Shown in pieces: positions 52,149 through 62,478 of a stretch of DNA of 64,000 bases (positions are counted from its first letter, which is position 1; every line of letters starts with the position of its first letter). The notes below the pieces were generated by a model. The model was not told where the DNA came from, made no database searches, and saw only the letters and a list, made by a program, of their open reading frames with translations. The stretch is taken from NCBI GenBank assembly GCA_965232405.1, contig OZ246966.1:3224001-3288000 (forward strand). Reading direction: 5' to 3'. Position numbers and translations under genes: made by a program. The DNA is from RCIO01 sp965232405. Its GTDB lineage: Bacteria > Pseudomonadota > Alphaproteobacteria > Rhizobiales > Rhizobiaceae.

Positions 52149-53048
52149 TCAGGCTCCCAGCTCCTTCGCCAGAAAGTCGAACACGATTCGCACCCGGCGG
52201 CTCGTATGGACCTCGCGGTGCGCGGTGAGCCAGACAGGGAATACCAGCGGCTGAAAATCGGGCAGGGCGCGCTTCACCAGCGCTTCGCTGTCGCCGACCC
52301 GCTCAGGCACAATGCCGATTGCCGCCCCCTGCTTGCACAACTCCCAGTGGACGAGATGGCTTTCAGTCAGGATCGGAAAGCTGTCATGGGTCAGCGACAG
52401 CCCCATCTGGTTCAGCCCGTTGATCATCGTCTCGGTCGTGTCGAAGCCGATGAAGTCCGCCTTGCTCAGTTCTTCCGGCGTAGTCGGATTGCCGATCCTG
52501 TCCAGATAGTCGGGTGTTGCGTAGAAGTGCCCGCAGTCATCAGGCAGCCGCTTGGCGATCAGGTCCGGCTGGGTCGGCCGGAAATTGCGGATGGCAATGT
52601 CGGCCTCGCGCCGTTTCAGGTCGATCGCGGCATTGGAGGCGACGATCTCGACCGTGATGCCGGGATGTTCGACCCTCAGCTTCGCCACGATGGGCGCGAG
52701 CAGATAGGCTGAGTAGATCTCCGACGCCGTGATGCAGATCGAGCCTTCGATCGACTGGGTGTGACCGGAGGCGGCAAGCGACATGCGCCCTGCCGCTTCG
52801 CCCATGGCCCGAACATGGTCGAGTAGTTCGAGGCCCGACGGTGTCAGCACCAGCCCGCGCCCGGCGCGCTCGAACAGCACCACGCCGAGCTCCTCCTCCA
52901 GCGCGTCAACCTGACGGCCGAGCGTCGGCTGCGCCATGCCGAGCGCGCGGGCGGCGGCAGACAATGAGCCTTCTTCCGCCGTGACGAGGAAGGTGCGCGC
53001 CCGGTTCCAGTCGAACTTGATTGACCGCCAATCCATGCAAAAACGCAT
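52149..53048 (-). CDS. LysR-family transcriptional regulator
   Basis: A 299-residue LTTR. WNRARTFLVTAEEGSLSAAA and RALGMAQPTLGRQVDALEEE form the winged helix-turn-helix (residues ~15-75), followed by the periplasmic-binding-like effector domain. An ATG four codons later (53036) is an alternative start. It is divergent from the zinc-less oxidoreductase gene at 53149, with a 100-bp shared promoter region, so that gene is the likely target. Effector unknown. Confidence 0.88.
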   Translation of the reverse strand: MRFCMDWRSIKFDWNRARTFLVTAEEGSLSAAARALGMAQPTLGRQVDALEEELGVVLFERAGRGLVLTPSGLELLDHVRAMGEAAGRMSLAASGHTQSIEGSICITASEIYSAYLLAPIVAKLRVEHPGITVEIVASNAAIDLKRREADIAIRNFRPTQPDLIAKRLPDDCGHFYATPDYLDRIGNPTTPEELSKADFIGFDTTETMINGLNQMGLSLTHDSFPILTESHLVHWELCKQGAAIGIVPERVGDSEALVKRALPDFQPLVFPVWLTAHREVHTSRRVRIVFDFLAKELGA

Positions 53049-53148
53049 ATCAGAGCAAGGGAATTGGTCAATTCCCCATACGTCAGCGCATGACTATATC
53101 GCTGCCAACAACGCTTCAGACAATACGAACACCCGAAGGAACAGACCG

Positions 53149-54150
53149 ATGAAAGCAGCATGGCACGACAGGTATGGCGCCGCCGACGTGATGGAAATCC
53201 GGGAGGTTGCGCGGCCCGAGCCGAAGGACAACGAAATCCTCGTTCAGGTCTTCGCCACCACGGTGACGACGGCCGACTGGCGCTTCCGCGCTTCCGCATT
53301 CCCGAAGATCATGTGGCTGGCTGGCCGCGCGATGGCTGGCCTGTTCGCGCCGAAGAACAAGGTTCTGGGCTCCGAGTTCGCCGGTCGCGTGGTTGGGAAG
53401 GGCAAGGATGTCACGCGCTTCAAGGGCGGCGACGAGGTGTTCGGCTTCTCGATGGGTTTCGGCGCGCATGCCGAATACATCGTGATTTCCGAAGACGCCC
53501 CGGTCGTCAGGAAACCGGTCAATATCGGTTATGACGAGGCGGCCGCGACACCCTTCGGCGCCAACACCGCGCTCGCCTTTCTGCGCGACTTTGCAAATGT
53601 GAGAGCCGGCCAGAAAGTGCTGATCTCCGGCGCATCCGGTGGGGTCGGCGTTTGGGCGGTACAGATCGCCAAACATCTCGGCGCCCATGTCACCGCCGTC
53701 ACCTCCACCGGCAATGTCGATCTCGTCCGCTCGCTCGGCGCCGACGGTGTGATCGACTACAAGAAGGAAAACTACTGGGAGACCGGTGAGGCCTGGGATC
53801 TCGTCCTCGATACAGCAGGCACGACGACTTTCGCCACGGCGAAGCGTGTCCTGAAGCCGAAAGGCATCTTCCTGCCGGTCGAGTTCGAAGGTCGCGAAAT
53901 AATGCAGGCGCTGCGTTCGGCGATCTTCGGCGGCAGGCAGGTGATGCTTCGCATCTCCGGCGACAACCGGGAGAACCTGGCCACAGTCGCCGGCCTTCTC
54001 GAAAACGGCGATATCCGTCCGGTGATCGACAGCCACTACACGCTGGAGCAGATCGCCGACGCGCACCGCCGCGTGGAAGGCCGCCACAAGCGCGGATCGG
54101 TGGTCGTCACCGTGAGCCCGAAGGCTTTGGAGATGCAGAAGGCTGCATGA
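53149..54150 (+). CDS. MDR-family NAD(P)-dependent quinone oxidoreductase-like protein
   Basis: A 333-residue medium-chain dehydrogenase/reductase. The start MKAAWHDRYGAADVMEIREV and LGSEFAGRVVGKGKDVTRFK, with ISGASGGVGVWAVQIAKHLG as the AxxGGVG cofactor loop, place it among zinc-independent quinone oxidoreductase relatives (no structural-zinc Cys cluster). Substrate may be a quinone or enone. AAGGAA ribosome site. The LysR gene lies divergently 100 bases away. A strong hairpin follows its stop. Confidence 0.85.
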   Translation: MKAAWHDRYGAADVMEIREVARPEPKDNEILVQVFATTVTTADWRFRASAFPKIMWLAGRAMAGLFAPKNKVLGSEFAGRVVGKGKDVTRFKGGDEVFGFSMGFGAHAEYIVISEDAPVVRKPVNIGYDEAAATPFGANTALAFLRDFANVRAGQKVLISGASGGVGVWAVQIAKHLGAHVTAVTSTGNVDLVRSLGADGVIDYKKENYWETGEAWDLVLDTAGTTTFATAKRVLKPKGIFLPVEFEGREIMQALRSAIFGGRQVMLRISGDNRENLATVAGLLENGDIRPVIDSHYTLEQIADAHRRVEGRHKRGSVVVTVSPKALEMQKAA

Positions 54151-54163
54151 ACCGTTTGACCGG

Positions 54164-54186
54164 CCGGCGGAGCACCGCTCCGCCGG
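54164..54186. terminator. Bidirectional stem-loop between convergent genes
   Basis: CCGGCGGAGC-ACC-GCTCCGCCGG is a perfect 10-bp stem with a 3-base loop, located between the stops of the oxidoreductase (54150) and the ABC permease (54187). Neither side has a good T-run, so it may act as an mRNA 3'-end protector or a weak terminator for both strands. Confidence 0.55.
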
Positions 54187-54944
<758 letters not shown>

Positions 54945-54948
<4 letters not shown>

Positions 54949-55871
54949 TGTCCGTCCCTCACCAGATTGACGAAGATGTCCTCAAGCGAGCTCTGCTTGG
55001 TCGACAGGTCGCGTATGCCGATGCCCGCGCCTGACAGTTCCGAAAGCAGCCGCCCGATGCCGGTGCGCTCCGCAGCCGTGTCGTAGCGGTAAACGATCTC
55101 CTCGCCGCCCTCGGCAAGCGTCAGGTTAAAATCGTTGAGGCCTTTCGGCAGCGCCTTCACCGGCTCGCGCAGGTTGAGCGTCAGCGTCTTTTCGCCGAGC
55201 TTGCGCATCAGTTCGTTCTTTTCTTCCACGACCAGAATCTGGCCCTTGCTGATCACGCCCACCCGGTCGGCAATGTGCTCCGCCTCTTCGATGTAGTGCG
55301 TGGTCAGTATCACGGTAACGCCGGTCTTGCGCAGCCGTTCGATCAGCTCCCACATGCTCTTGCGCAGTTCGACGTCGACGCCTGCGGTGGGTTCGTCGAG
55401 AAACAGGATGCGCGGCTCGTGTGCCAGTGCCTTGGCGATCATCACGCGCCGTTTCATGCCGCCTGAAAGCGCCATGATCCTTTCGTCCTTTTTGTCCCAC
55501 AAAGACAGGTCTTTCAGCACCTGCTCGATAAGCGCGTCGTTCTTGGGTCGGCCGAACAGGCCGCGGCTGAAGCGCACCGTCGCCCACACCGTCTCGAACG
55601 CCTCGACATGCATTTCCTGCGGCACCAGCCCGATCATGCGGCGGGCGGCACGGAAGTCGGAGATGATGTCATGCCCGCCTACCGTCACTGAACCAGAGGT
55701 CGGGTTCACCAGCCCGCACACGATGGAGATCATCGTTGTCTTGCCGGCGCCGTTGGGGCCGAGCAGCGCGAGGATTTCTCCTTCTGCGACATCGAGACTG
55801 ACCTGATCGAGCGCTTTCAGCCCGCCAGGGTAGGTCTTGGAGAGATTTGATATGGAAATGACCGGCTGCAT
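54945..55871 (-). CDS. ABC transporter ATP-binding protein (YadG-like)
   Basis: A 308-residue ATPase: Walker A GPNGAGKTT, signature LSGGMKRR, Walker B RILFLDEPTAGVD. Residues ~225-308 form a C-terminal extension typical of DrrA/YadG type ATPases. The start MQPVISISNLSKTYPGG at 55871 is right for the family; the longer upstream frame is not coding. Translationally coupled to its permease by ATGA. Substrate unknown. Confidence 0.9.
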
Positions 55872-56066
55872 GGGCGATGCCTGCAATTGTCGAAAAAAAG
55901 GAAGATGAATCGCGGCTGGGCGGCGAGTTGGGCCGATATAGTGACGCTGCGTAGGGCTTACCACCTCAAACCGTTTGGTCCAGCTAGCCATACTGACAGT
56001 CGCAGTGGCGGACTTGACGGAAGCGCCTCCCTGCGCCACGACGCTCCGCACCAAGAGGAGGACGGC

Positions 56067-56993
56067 ATGAGCGTTGCATTCACCTTTCCGGGGCAGGGCA
56101 GCCAGGCGGTTGGCATGGGCAAGGCGCTAGCCGATGCCTTCCCCGCCGCACGCGATGTCTTCAAGGAAGTGGACGAGGCACTTGGCCAGAATCTCTCCGG
56201 CCTGATGTGGGACGGCCCGGAAGACGAACTGACTTTGACCGCCAACGCGCAGCCCGCGCTGATGGCCGTTTCGATCGCCGCCCTGCGCGCGCTGGAATCG
56301 AAAGGTTTCTCGCTCAAGGACAAGGTGTCTTATGTCGCTGGCCATTCGCTCGGCGAATATTCGGCCCTTTGCGCTGCTGGCATGTTCTCGCTGGCCGACA
56401 CCGCCAGGCTCTTGCGTATTCGCGGCAACGCCATGCAGGCCGCCGTTCCGGTTGGCGAGGGCGCGATGGCGGCGATCATCGGGCTGGAACAGGATGCGGT
56501 GGAATCAGCCTGCGCCGAGGCCGGCTGCCAGATCGCCAACGACAATGGCGGCGGCCAGCTGGTCATTTCCGGCTCCAAAGGCCCGGTGGAAGAAGCGGCG
56601 CGCATCTGCACCGAAAAAGGCGCCAAGCGCGCCCTGATGCTGCCGGTCTCCGCGCCTTTCCATTCCTCTCTGATGCAGCCCGCGGCAGACGCGATGCGCG
56701 AGGCGCTGGCCGGCGTGGAAAAGAACGCGCCTGTCGTGCCTGTCGTCTCCAACGTGTCGGTTTCGCCATCGTCCGACCCCGCCGATATCGCCGACAAGCT
56801 CGTTCAGCAGGTCACCGGTCAGGTGCGCTGGCGTGAGACGGTCGAGTGGTTCGGCGCGAATGGCTTGACAACGCTCTACGAGGTCGGCTCCGGCAAGGTG
56901 CTGTCGGGGCTTGCCCGCCGCATCAATCGCGACCTTGCATCCGTCAATGTCGGCACGCCGGAAGACGTGGACGCGGCAATCGCCGCGCTTTGA
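56067..56993 (+). CDS. fabD: Malonyl-CoA:ACP transacylase
   Basis: A 308-residue FabD that loads malonate onto ACP. AFTFPGQGSQAVGMGKALAD begins the fold, the nucleophile Ser is in VAGHSLGEYSALCAAG, and VSAPFHSSLM has the catalytic His. AGAGGAGG ribosome site before ATG 56067. First gene of the fab cluster; fabG follows 54 bases later. Divergent from the ABC ATPase gene. Confidence 0.96.
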   Translation: MSVAFTFPGQGSQAVGMGKALADAFPAARDVFKEVDEALGQNLSGLMWDGPEDELTLTANAQPALMAVSIAALRALESKGFSLKDKVSYVAGHSLGEYSALCAAGMFSLADTARLLRIRGNAMQAAVPVGEGAMAAIIGLEQDAVESACAEAGCQIANDNGGGQLVISGSKGPVEEAARICTEKGAKRALMLPVSAPFHSSLMQPAADAMREALAGVEKNAPVVPVVSNVSVSPSSDPADIADKLVQQVTGQVRWRETVEWFGANGLTTLYEVGSGKVLSGLARRINRDLASVNVGTPEDVDAAIAAL

Positions 56994-57047
56994 TTTTCGG
57001 ACTGCTCCCCACGCAGGGGAGCGCCCTGAAGTTTTGGGAGAACCATC

Positions 57048-57785
57048 ATGCTTGACCTTACCGGCCGCAAGGCCCTGATCACCGGCGCTTCGGGCGGTAT
57101 CGGCGACGCTATCGCCCGCCTCCTGCATGCGCAGGGCGCGACCGTCGGCATCCACGGCACACGGGTCGAGAAGCTGGAAGCGCTGGCCGGTGATCTCGGC
57201 GACCGGGTCAAGCTGTTCCCCGCCAACCTGTCGGACCGTGGCGCGGTCAAGGAAATGGCGCAGAAGGCCGAGGCCGAGCTGGAGGGCGTCGACATTCTCG
57301 TCAACAATGCGGGCATCACCAAAGACGGGCTGTTCGTTCGCATGTCGGACGACGACTGGGATGCCGTGCTGGAGGTCAACCTGACCGCCGTCTTCCGGCT
57401 CACCCGCGAACTCACCCACCCGATGATGAAGCGCAGGCACGGCCGCATCATCAACATCACCTCGGTCGTGGGGGTTACCGGCAACCCTGGCCAGGCCAAT
57501 TATTGCGCCTCCAAGGCCGGCATGATCGGTTTTTCCAAATCGCTGGCGCAGGAGATCGCCTCGCGCGGCATCACGGTGAACTGCGTCGCACCCGGCTTCA
57601 TCGAATCGGCGATGACCGAAAAGCTCAACGAGAAGCAGGCCGAAGCAATTATGGGCGCCATCCCCATGAAGCGCATGGGAACCGGCCCGGAAGTCGCATC
57701 CGCCGTCGCCTATCTGGCCTCCGACGAGGCCGCCTACATCACCGGCCAGACGCTGCATGTGAATGGCGGCATGGCGATGATCTGA
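57048..57785 (+). CDS. fabG: 3-oxoacyl-ACP reductase
   Basis: A 245-residue SDR that reduces beta-ketoacyl-ACP with NADPH. TGASGGIGDAIARLL is the cofactor loop, NNAGITKDGLFVRMSDDDW is strongly FabG-like, and the catalytic tetrad includes Ser in NITSVVGVTG and YCASKAG. C-terminal GQTLHVNGGMAMI is the usual end. GGGAG ribosome site. Between fabD and acpP. Confidence 0.96.
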   Translation: MLDLTGRKALITGASGGIGDAIARLLHAQGATVGIHGTRVEKLEALAGDLGDRVKLFPANLSDRGAVKEMAQKAEAELEGVDILVNNAGITKDGLFVRMSDDDWDAVLEVNLTAVFRLTRELTHPMMKRRHGRIINITSVVGVTGNPGQANYCASKAGMIGFSKSLAQEIASRGITVNCVAPGFIESAMTEKLNEKQAEAIMGAIPMKRMGTGPEVASAVAYLASDEAAYITGQTLHVNGGMAMI

Positions 57786-57812
57786 ACAGGCGTTTTATCC
57801 ACCGTTCGGGGC

Positions 57813-57840
57813 TTGGACAGGGAGTGTTTTTTGGTGTAAT
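57813..57840 (+). promoter_or_regulatory. Predicted promoter for acpP
   Basis: TTGGAC (57813-57818) and TGTAAT (57835-57840) are 16 bases apart in the 229-bp gap between fabG and acpP. A separate strong promoter here would fit the high demand for acyl carrier protein. Transcription would start ~168 bases before the acpP ATG. Confidence 0.4.
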
Positions 57841-58014
57841 GCGGCCCCCGAACGGCGCGGAACAGGCGGATTTCCCCCGCTTGTAGCGCAAGGTGCAAAC
57901 CCGCTGGACGAACAGGGCGGAAACAGTTTCGGCTGAAAGTCCCGGCCATCTTTCAGCTTGATAAGCGGTATCAGTGCCGCTAACCAACATCGGAAACCGG
58001 AGTCGAGGTCCAAA

Positions 58015-58251
58015 ATGAGCGATACCGCAGAGCGCGTTAAGAAAATTGTTGTCGAACATCTCGGCGTTGATGCCGAAAAGGTCACTGAACAGGCCAGCTT
58101 TATCGACGACCTCGGCGCTGACAGTCTCGACACCGTCGAACTGGTCATGGCTTTTGAGGAAGAGTTCGGCGTTGAAATCCCGGACGATGCCGCCGAGACC
58201 ATTCTCACCGTCGGCGATGCGGTGAAGTACATCGACAAGTCCACGTCGTAA
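58015..58251 (+). CDS. acpP: Acyl carrier protein
   Basis: A 78-residue acidic four-helix protein. The 4'-phosphopantetheine attachment Ser lies in FIDDLGADSLDTVELVMAF. Typical length and sequence; ATG at 58015 follows a GGAG-type site (CGGAGTCGAGG). fabF follows 48 bases later. Carries growing acyl chains in fatty-acid synthesis. Confidence 0.98.
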   Translation: MSDTAERVKKIVVEHLGVDAEKVTEQASFIDDLGADSLDTVELVMAFEEEFGVEIPDDAAETILTVGDAVKYIDKSTS

Positions 58252-58299
58252 GACGGACCGTTTCGCGCCAGGCTTTTCGGTCTTCGCGGATTAGGGACG

Positions 58300-59556
58300 A
58301 TGAGACGAGTTGTCGTTACTGGCATTGGGCTGCTGTCGCCTTTCGGCGTCGGTGCTGAGCATGCCTGGAAGCAGCTTCTGGCGGGCAAGAGTTCGACCAG
58401 GCGGATCGACACGTTCGAAACGGACGATCTTGCCTGCAAGATCGCAAGTCCCGTGCCGCGTGAAGGCGAAGCTGCCTACAACCCCGACGACTACATGGAG
58501 CCGAAGGAGCAGCGCAAGGTCGCTGACTTCATCACCTATGGCGTCGCGGCAGCCGATATGGCTCTGGCCGATTCCGGCTGGGAGCCGAAGACCGAGGACG
58601 ATCGTTACGCCACCGGCGTGATGATCGGATCGGGCATCGGCGGCATCGAGGGCATCGCCGAAAACGCGCTGCTTCTTTCAGAGCGCGGCCCGCGCCGCAT
58701 CAGCCCGTTCTTCATTCCCGGCAACATCATCAACCTGGCCTCCGGTCAGGTGTCTATCAGGCATGGGCTGAAAGGCCCGAACCACGCTGTGGTTACCGCC
58801 TGCTCGACCGGCGCGCACGCCATTGGTGACGCCGCGCGTCTGGTCGCGCTGGGCGATGCCGACGTCATGCTGGCGGGCGGCACGGAATCGCCGATCACGC
58901 GCCTGTCCATCGCCGGCTTCTGCGCCTGTCGCGCGCTGGCAACAGCCTTCAACGACACGCCCGAAAAGGCATCGCGCCCTTATGACAAGGACCGCGACGG
59001 CTTTGTCATGGGCGAGGGCGCAGGCGTGGTGGTTCTGGAAGAGCTGGAACACGCCAAGGCGCGTGGAGCAAAGATCTATGGCGAAGTGATCGGCTACGGC
59101 ATGTCCGGCGACGCCTATCACATCACCGCCCCGTCGGAGGATGGCGATGGCGCCTATCGCTGCATGAACGCAGCGATCCGCCGTGCCGAGATCATGCCGT
59201 CCGACATCGACTACATCAATGCGCACGGCACCTCGACCATGGCCGACACGATCGAGCTTGGCGCGGTCGAGCGGGTTGTGGGCAACGCGGCGTCGAAAAT
59301 CTCGATGTCGTCGACGAAATCCTCGATTGGCCATTTGCTGGGTGCGGCCGGTGCGGCAGAGGCGATCTTCTCGCTGCTCGCCATCCGCGACAACACCGCT
59401 CCGCCAACGATCAATCTCGACAATCCGTCGGTCGAGACGGAAATCGATCTGGTTCCAAACACGCCCCGCGAGCGGCAGATCGATGTTGCGCTGTCCAATT
59501 CCTTCGGGTTTGGCGGCACCAACGCATCCCTGATATTCCGGCGTTATGACGCGTAG
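58300..59556 (+). CDS. fabF: 3-oxoacyl-ACP synthase II
   Basis: A 418-residue condensing enzyme. The Cys-His-His triad is in VVTACSTGAHAIGD, YINAHGTSTMADT and KSSIGHLLGAAGA. Elongates acyl-ACP with malonyl-ACP, and is important for cis-vaccenate synthesis. Start MRRVVVTGIGLLSPFG is standard; AGGGAC upstream. mltG follows 96 bases later. Confidence 0.97.
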   Translation: MRRVVVTGIGLLSPFGVGAEHAWKQLLAGKSSTRRIDTFETDDLACKIASPVPREGEAAYNPDDYMEPKEQRKVADFITYGVAAADMALADSGWEPKTEDDRYATGVMIGSGIGGIEGIAENALLLSERGPRRISPFFIPGNIINLASGQVSIRHGLKGPNHAVVTACSTGAHAIGDAARLVALGDADVMLAGGTESPITRLSIAGFCACRALATAFNDTPEKASRPYDKDRDGFVMGEGAGVVVLEELEHAKARGAKIYGEVIGYGMSGDAYHITAPSEDGDGAYRCMNAAIRRAEIMPSDIDYINAHGTSTMADTIELGAVERVVGNAASKISMSSTKSSIGHLLGAAGAAEAIFSLLAIRDNTAPPTINLDNPSVETEIDLVPNTPRERQIDVALSNSFGFGGTNASLIFRRYDA

Positions 59557-59652
59557 CGCGGTGCGGCCTTTGTGCCGCCGCGCCATCATTTTCGCCACAT
59601 TCAAAACCGACCTTCCGGGCCCGAAACATCCACACAGGGGACTTCAGGCGCA

Positions 59653-60843
59653 ATGAGCGACAACAACAACGGCAACGCGAGCGCTGTTCCCGGGCGGCCA
59701 AACGCGCCGTCTCTCATTGTTCCGAAATCGGCTTCTGAATCGCTCCAGCCCGAGGCTGGCACGCCACCGCCTCGACGCTCGCGGCGGGCGCGCAACCAGT
59801 TCGTTGTTTTCCTGAATTTTGTCCTGTCGGTGGTGATCTTCCTGACGCTTGCCGGCGGCGCGGCCATCTATTTCGGCGCGCGCGAGTTTGACGATCCGGG
59901 ACCGCTTTCGACAACGGATACCGTGCTGGTCAGGCCCAACACCAGCGTTGCCCAGATCGCTACCCAACTCGAGCGGCTGGGCATGATCAGCGATGCCCGC
60001 ATATTCCGTCTCGGCGTCCGTGCCTTCGGTCATGATGCGACGCTCAAGGCTGGCGAGTATGAGGTGCGCGCGCACGCTTCCATGCGCGACATCATGGAAC
60101 TGATGCAATCGGGCAAGTCGGTCCAGTATTCGCTGACCATTCCCGAAGGCATGACCGTCTGGCAGGCATTCCAGCGCATTGCCGCCACAGAGGAGCTTCA
60201 GGGCCCACTGCCGACCGAACTGCCACCGGAAGGCAGCCTCGCAGCCGATACGCTGCGCTTCACCCGCGGGATGGAACGGCAGGCGATTGTCGACAAGCTG
60301 ATGGCCGACCAGCGCGAATTGGTGGAAAGCATCTGGCAGCGCCGCGATCCGGACTTGCCGATCAAGGATATCAACGAGTTCGTCACGCTGGCGTCGATCG
60401 TGGAGAAGGAAACCGGACGCGCCGATGAGCGTCCCCGAGTCGCCTCGGTGTTCGTGAACCGGTTGCGCAGGGGTATGCGCCTCCAGTCCGACCCCACAAT
60501 CCTCTACGGCCTGTTCGGCGGCGAGGGCCGGCCTGCCGACCGTCCCATCTACCGGTCCGACATCGACAAGCCGACACCCTACAATACCTATACGATCGAT
60601 GGCCTGCCGCCGGGACCGATCGCCAATCCAGGCCGTGCCGCACTGGAAGCCGTCGCCAACCCGTCCGAGACCGACGATCTCTACTTCGTTGCTGACGGCA
60701 CCGGGGGGCACGTGTTTGCCACGTCGCTCGAGGAGCACAATTCCAATGTGGCCCGCTACCGGGCATTCCAGCGTCAGCAGGAAGCGGAAGCCGCAAAGGC
60801 GGCCGAGGAAGCCGCCGGCGAAGAAGGCTCCTCCAGCGACTGA
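59653..60843 (+). CDS. mltG: Endolytic murein transglycosylase MltG
   Basis: A 396-residue YceG-like protein. A disordered cytoplasmic N-terminus (~1-55), one membrane helix (FVVFLNFVLSVVIFLTLAGG, ~57-76), a LysM-like subdomain (VLVRPNTSVAQIATQLERLG) and the catalytic domain with Glu in LASIVEKETG. Cleaves nascent glycan strands near the inner membrane to end polymerisation. C-terminal ~20 residues are an acidic Ala/Glu tail. Located after fabF as in most Hyphomicrobiales. Confidence 0.93.
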   Translation: MSDNNNGNASAVPGRPNAPSLIVPKSASESLQPEAGTPPPRRSRRARNQFVVFLNFVLSVVIFLTLAGGAAIYFGAREFDDPGPLSTTDTVLVRPNTSVAQIATQLERLGMISDARIFRLGVRAFGHDATLKAGEYEVRAHASMRDIMELMQSGKSVQYSLTIPEGMTVWQAFQRIAATEELQGPLPTELPPEGSLAADTLRFTRGMERQAIVDKLMADQRELVESIWQRRDPDLPIKDINEFVTLASIVEKETGRADERPRVASVFVNRLRRGMRLQSDPTILYGLFGGEGRPADRPIYRSDIDKPTPYNTYTIDGLPPGPIANPGRAALEAVANPSETDDLYFVADGTGGHVFATSLEEHNSNVARYRAFQRQQEAEAAKAAEEAAGEEGSSSD

Positions 60844-60931
60844 CAGCGTAGCACTCCGGCGCGTGCTCAAAGTGGCAGCAATATCGGGCGGAATCAGTTA
60901 GGTTGGTCCCGGCGTTTGGGGGCTAACGCGT

Positions 60932-61819
60932 ATGACACTGCAGAGCATGACGGGGTTCGCACGCGCGACGGGCGAATTTCAGCAAACAGCAATCGTGTGG
61001 GAGATGCGTTCGGTCAACGGGCGCGGCCTCGACGCGCGCTTGCGCCTGCCCCCCGGCAACGAGCGACTTGAACCTGCGTCGCGGCAGGCCGTGCAGTCCC
61101 GGTTTTCGCGAGGCAATATCCAGGCGACGCTTTCACTGTCGACGGCCGCCGGCGCGCTCAAGCCCGTCATCAACCGGGTGCTTCTCGATGAGTTGGCGAC
61201 CTATGCCAGGGATTTGCAGGAACGTCATGGTATTGCGCCGCCGAGCGCCGACGGATTGCTGGCGCTGCGGGGTGTCGTAGAATTTCCGGAGGCAGCCAGT
61301 TCACCTGAGGAACGCGAGGCGCTGGACGCAGCTATCCTTTCCACGCTCGACGAAGCGCTGACCGCGCTGGAAGCTGCGCGGGCACAGGAAGGCTCAGCAC
61401 TGGGCGACCTGCTCGGCCAGCATATCGACGCGATCGAGGTGCTGACCCGCAAGGCCGAGGTCGACCAGTCGCGCGAACCGGACGCCATACGCGCCCGCCT
61501 TGCGGAACAGGTATCCCAGCTTCTCAGCGCTTCAACGCAGTTCGACGAGGCGCGTCTTCACGCCGAAGCGGCGTTTCTGGCAACCAAGGCCGACATCCGC
61601 GAGGAGATCGACCGGCTCTTCACCCATGTGGGATCGGGGCGCTCGTTGCTTGAGAAGGGCGGCGCAATCGGCCGCAAGCTCGAATTCCTCGCACAGGAAT
61701 TTAACCGCGAAGCAAACACCCTGTGCTCAAAGTCCAACGCCTCGTCTGTCACCGCGATCGGGCTGGAGCTCAAGGCGGTGGTCGACCAGTTTCGCGAGCA
61801 GGTACAGAACCTCGAATGA
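60932..61819 (+). CDS. yicC: YicC-family endoribonuclease
   Basis: A 295-residue protein. LQSMTGFARATGEF at the start and the C-terminal IREEIDRLFTHVGSGRSLLEKG, FLAQEFNREANTLCSKS and GLELKAVVDQFREQVQNLE are the YicC N- and DUF1732 domains. E. coli YicC is a novel RNase fold that promotes decay of the small RNA RyhB. The gene precedes gmk by an ATGA overlap, as is usual. Confidence 0.92.
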   Translation: MTLQSMTGFARATGEFQQTAIVWEMRSVNGRGLDARLRLPPGNERLEPASRQAVQSRFSRGNIQATLSLSTAAGALKPVINRVLLDELATYARDLQERHGIAPPSADGLLALRGVVEFPEAASSPEEREALDAAILSTLDEALTALEAARAQEGSALGDLLGQHIDAIEVLTRKAEVDQSREPDAIRARLAEQVSQLLSASTQFDEARLHAEAAFLATKADIREEIDRLFTHVGSGRSLLEKGGAIGRKLEFLAQEFNREANTLCSKSNASSVTAIGLELKAVVDQFREQVQNLE

Positions 61820-62478
61820 GCAAGACCCAGGAGCCTCCCTCCGCCGCAATCCGCCGCCGTGGCCTGATGCTGGTTCTGTCGTCGCCGTCCGGTGCCGGCA
61901 AATCGACCATCGCCCGCAACCTGCTTGAAGATGATGCTGGTTTCGAACTGTCGGTCAGCTACACCACGCGGGAAAGACGCGGCAGCGAAATCGACGGCGT
62001 TCATTATCATTTCGTCAGCCAGCGCGAATTCGAGCGCCTGCGCGACGGCGATGCGCTTCTGGAATGGGCCGAGGTGCACGGCAACTATTACGCAACGCCG
62101 CGCGAGCCTGCCGAACTTGCCATGTCTGAAGGCCGCGACATGCTCTTTGACATCGACTGGCAGGGCGCCGACCAGTTGCGCGAAACGATGCCGGCCGATG
62201 TTGTTTCGGTCTTCATCTTGCCGCCCTCGCTGGCTGAGCTGAAGGCGCGCCTGTTGCGCCGCGCCGAGGATCAGGAACGGGTCATCGAGCAGCGTCTCAA
62301 GAACGCCCGCGCTGAAATCGAGCACTGGCGTAAATATGACTATGTCGTCGTCAATGACGACCTAGACCGCGCTTTCCATGCGGTCCAGTGCATCGTCGCT
62401 GCCGAGCGTCTGCGCCGTGACCGTCGCTCCGGCTTGTTCGACTTCGTCAACGGGCTGCTTGCGGAAAATACCGGCTAG
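61816..62478 (+). CDS. gmk: Guanylate kinase
   Basis: A 220-residue P-loop kinase converting GMP to GDP with ATP. Walker A SSPSGAGKSTIARNLL; GMP-binding SYTTRERRGSEIDGVHYHF; DIDWQGADQL. Start at 61816 overlaps the yicC stop; ~10 extra residues precede the RRGLMLVLSS strand. Its TAG stop shares a CTAG with the stop of the convergent rsmA gene. Confidence 0.96.
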   Translation: MSKTQEPPSAAIRRRGLMLVLSSPSGAGKSTIARNLLEDDAGFELSVSYTTRERRGSEIDGVHYHFVSQREFERLRDGDALLEWAEVHGNYYATPREPAELAMSEGRDMLFDIDWQGADQLRETMPADVVSVFILPPSLAELKARLLRRAEDQERVIEQRLKNARAEIEHWRKYDYVVVNDDLDRAFHAVQCIVAAERLRRDRRSGLFDFVNGLLAENTG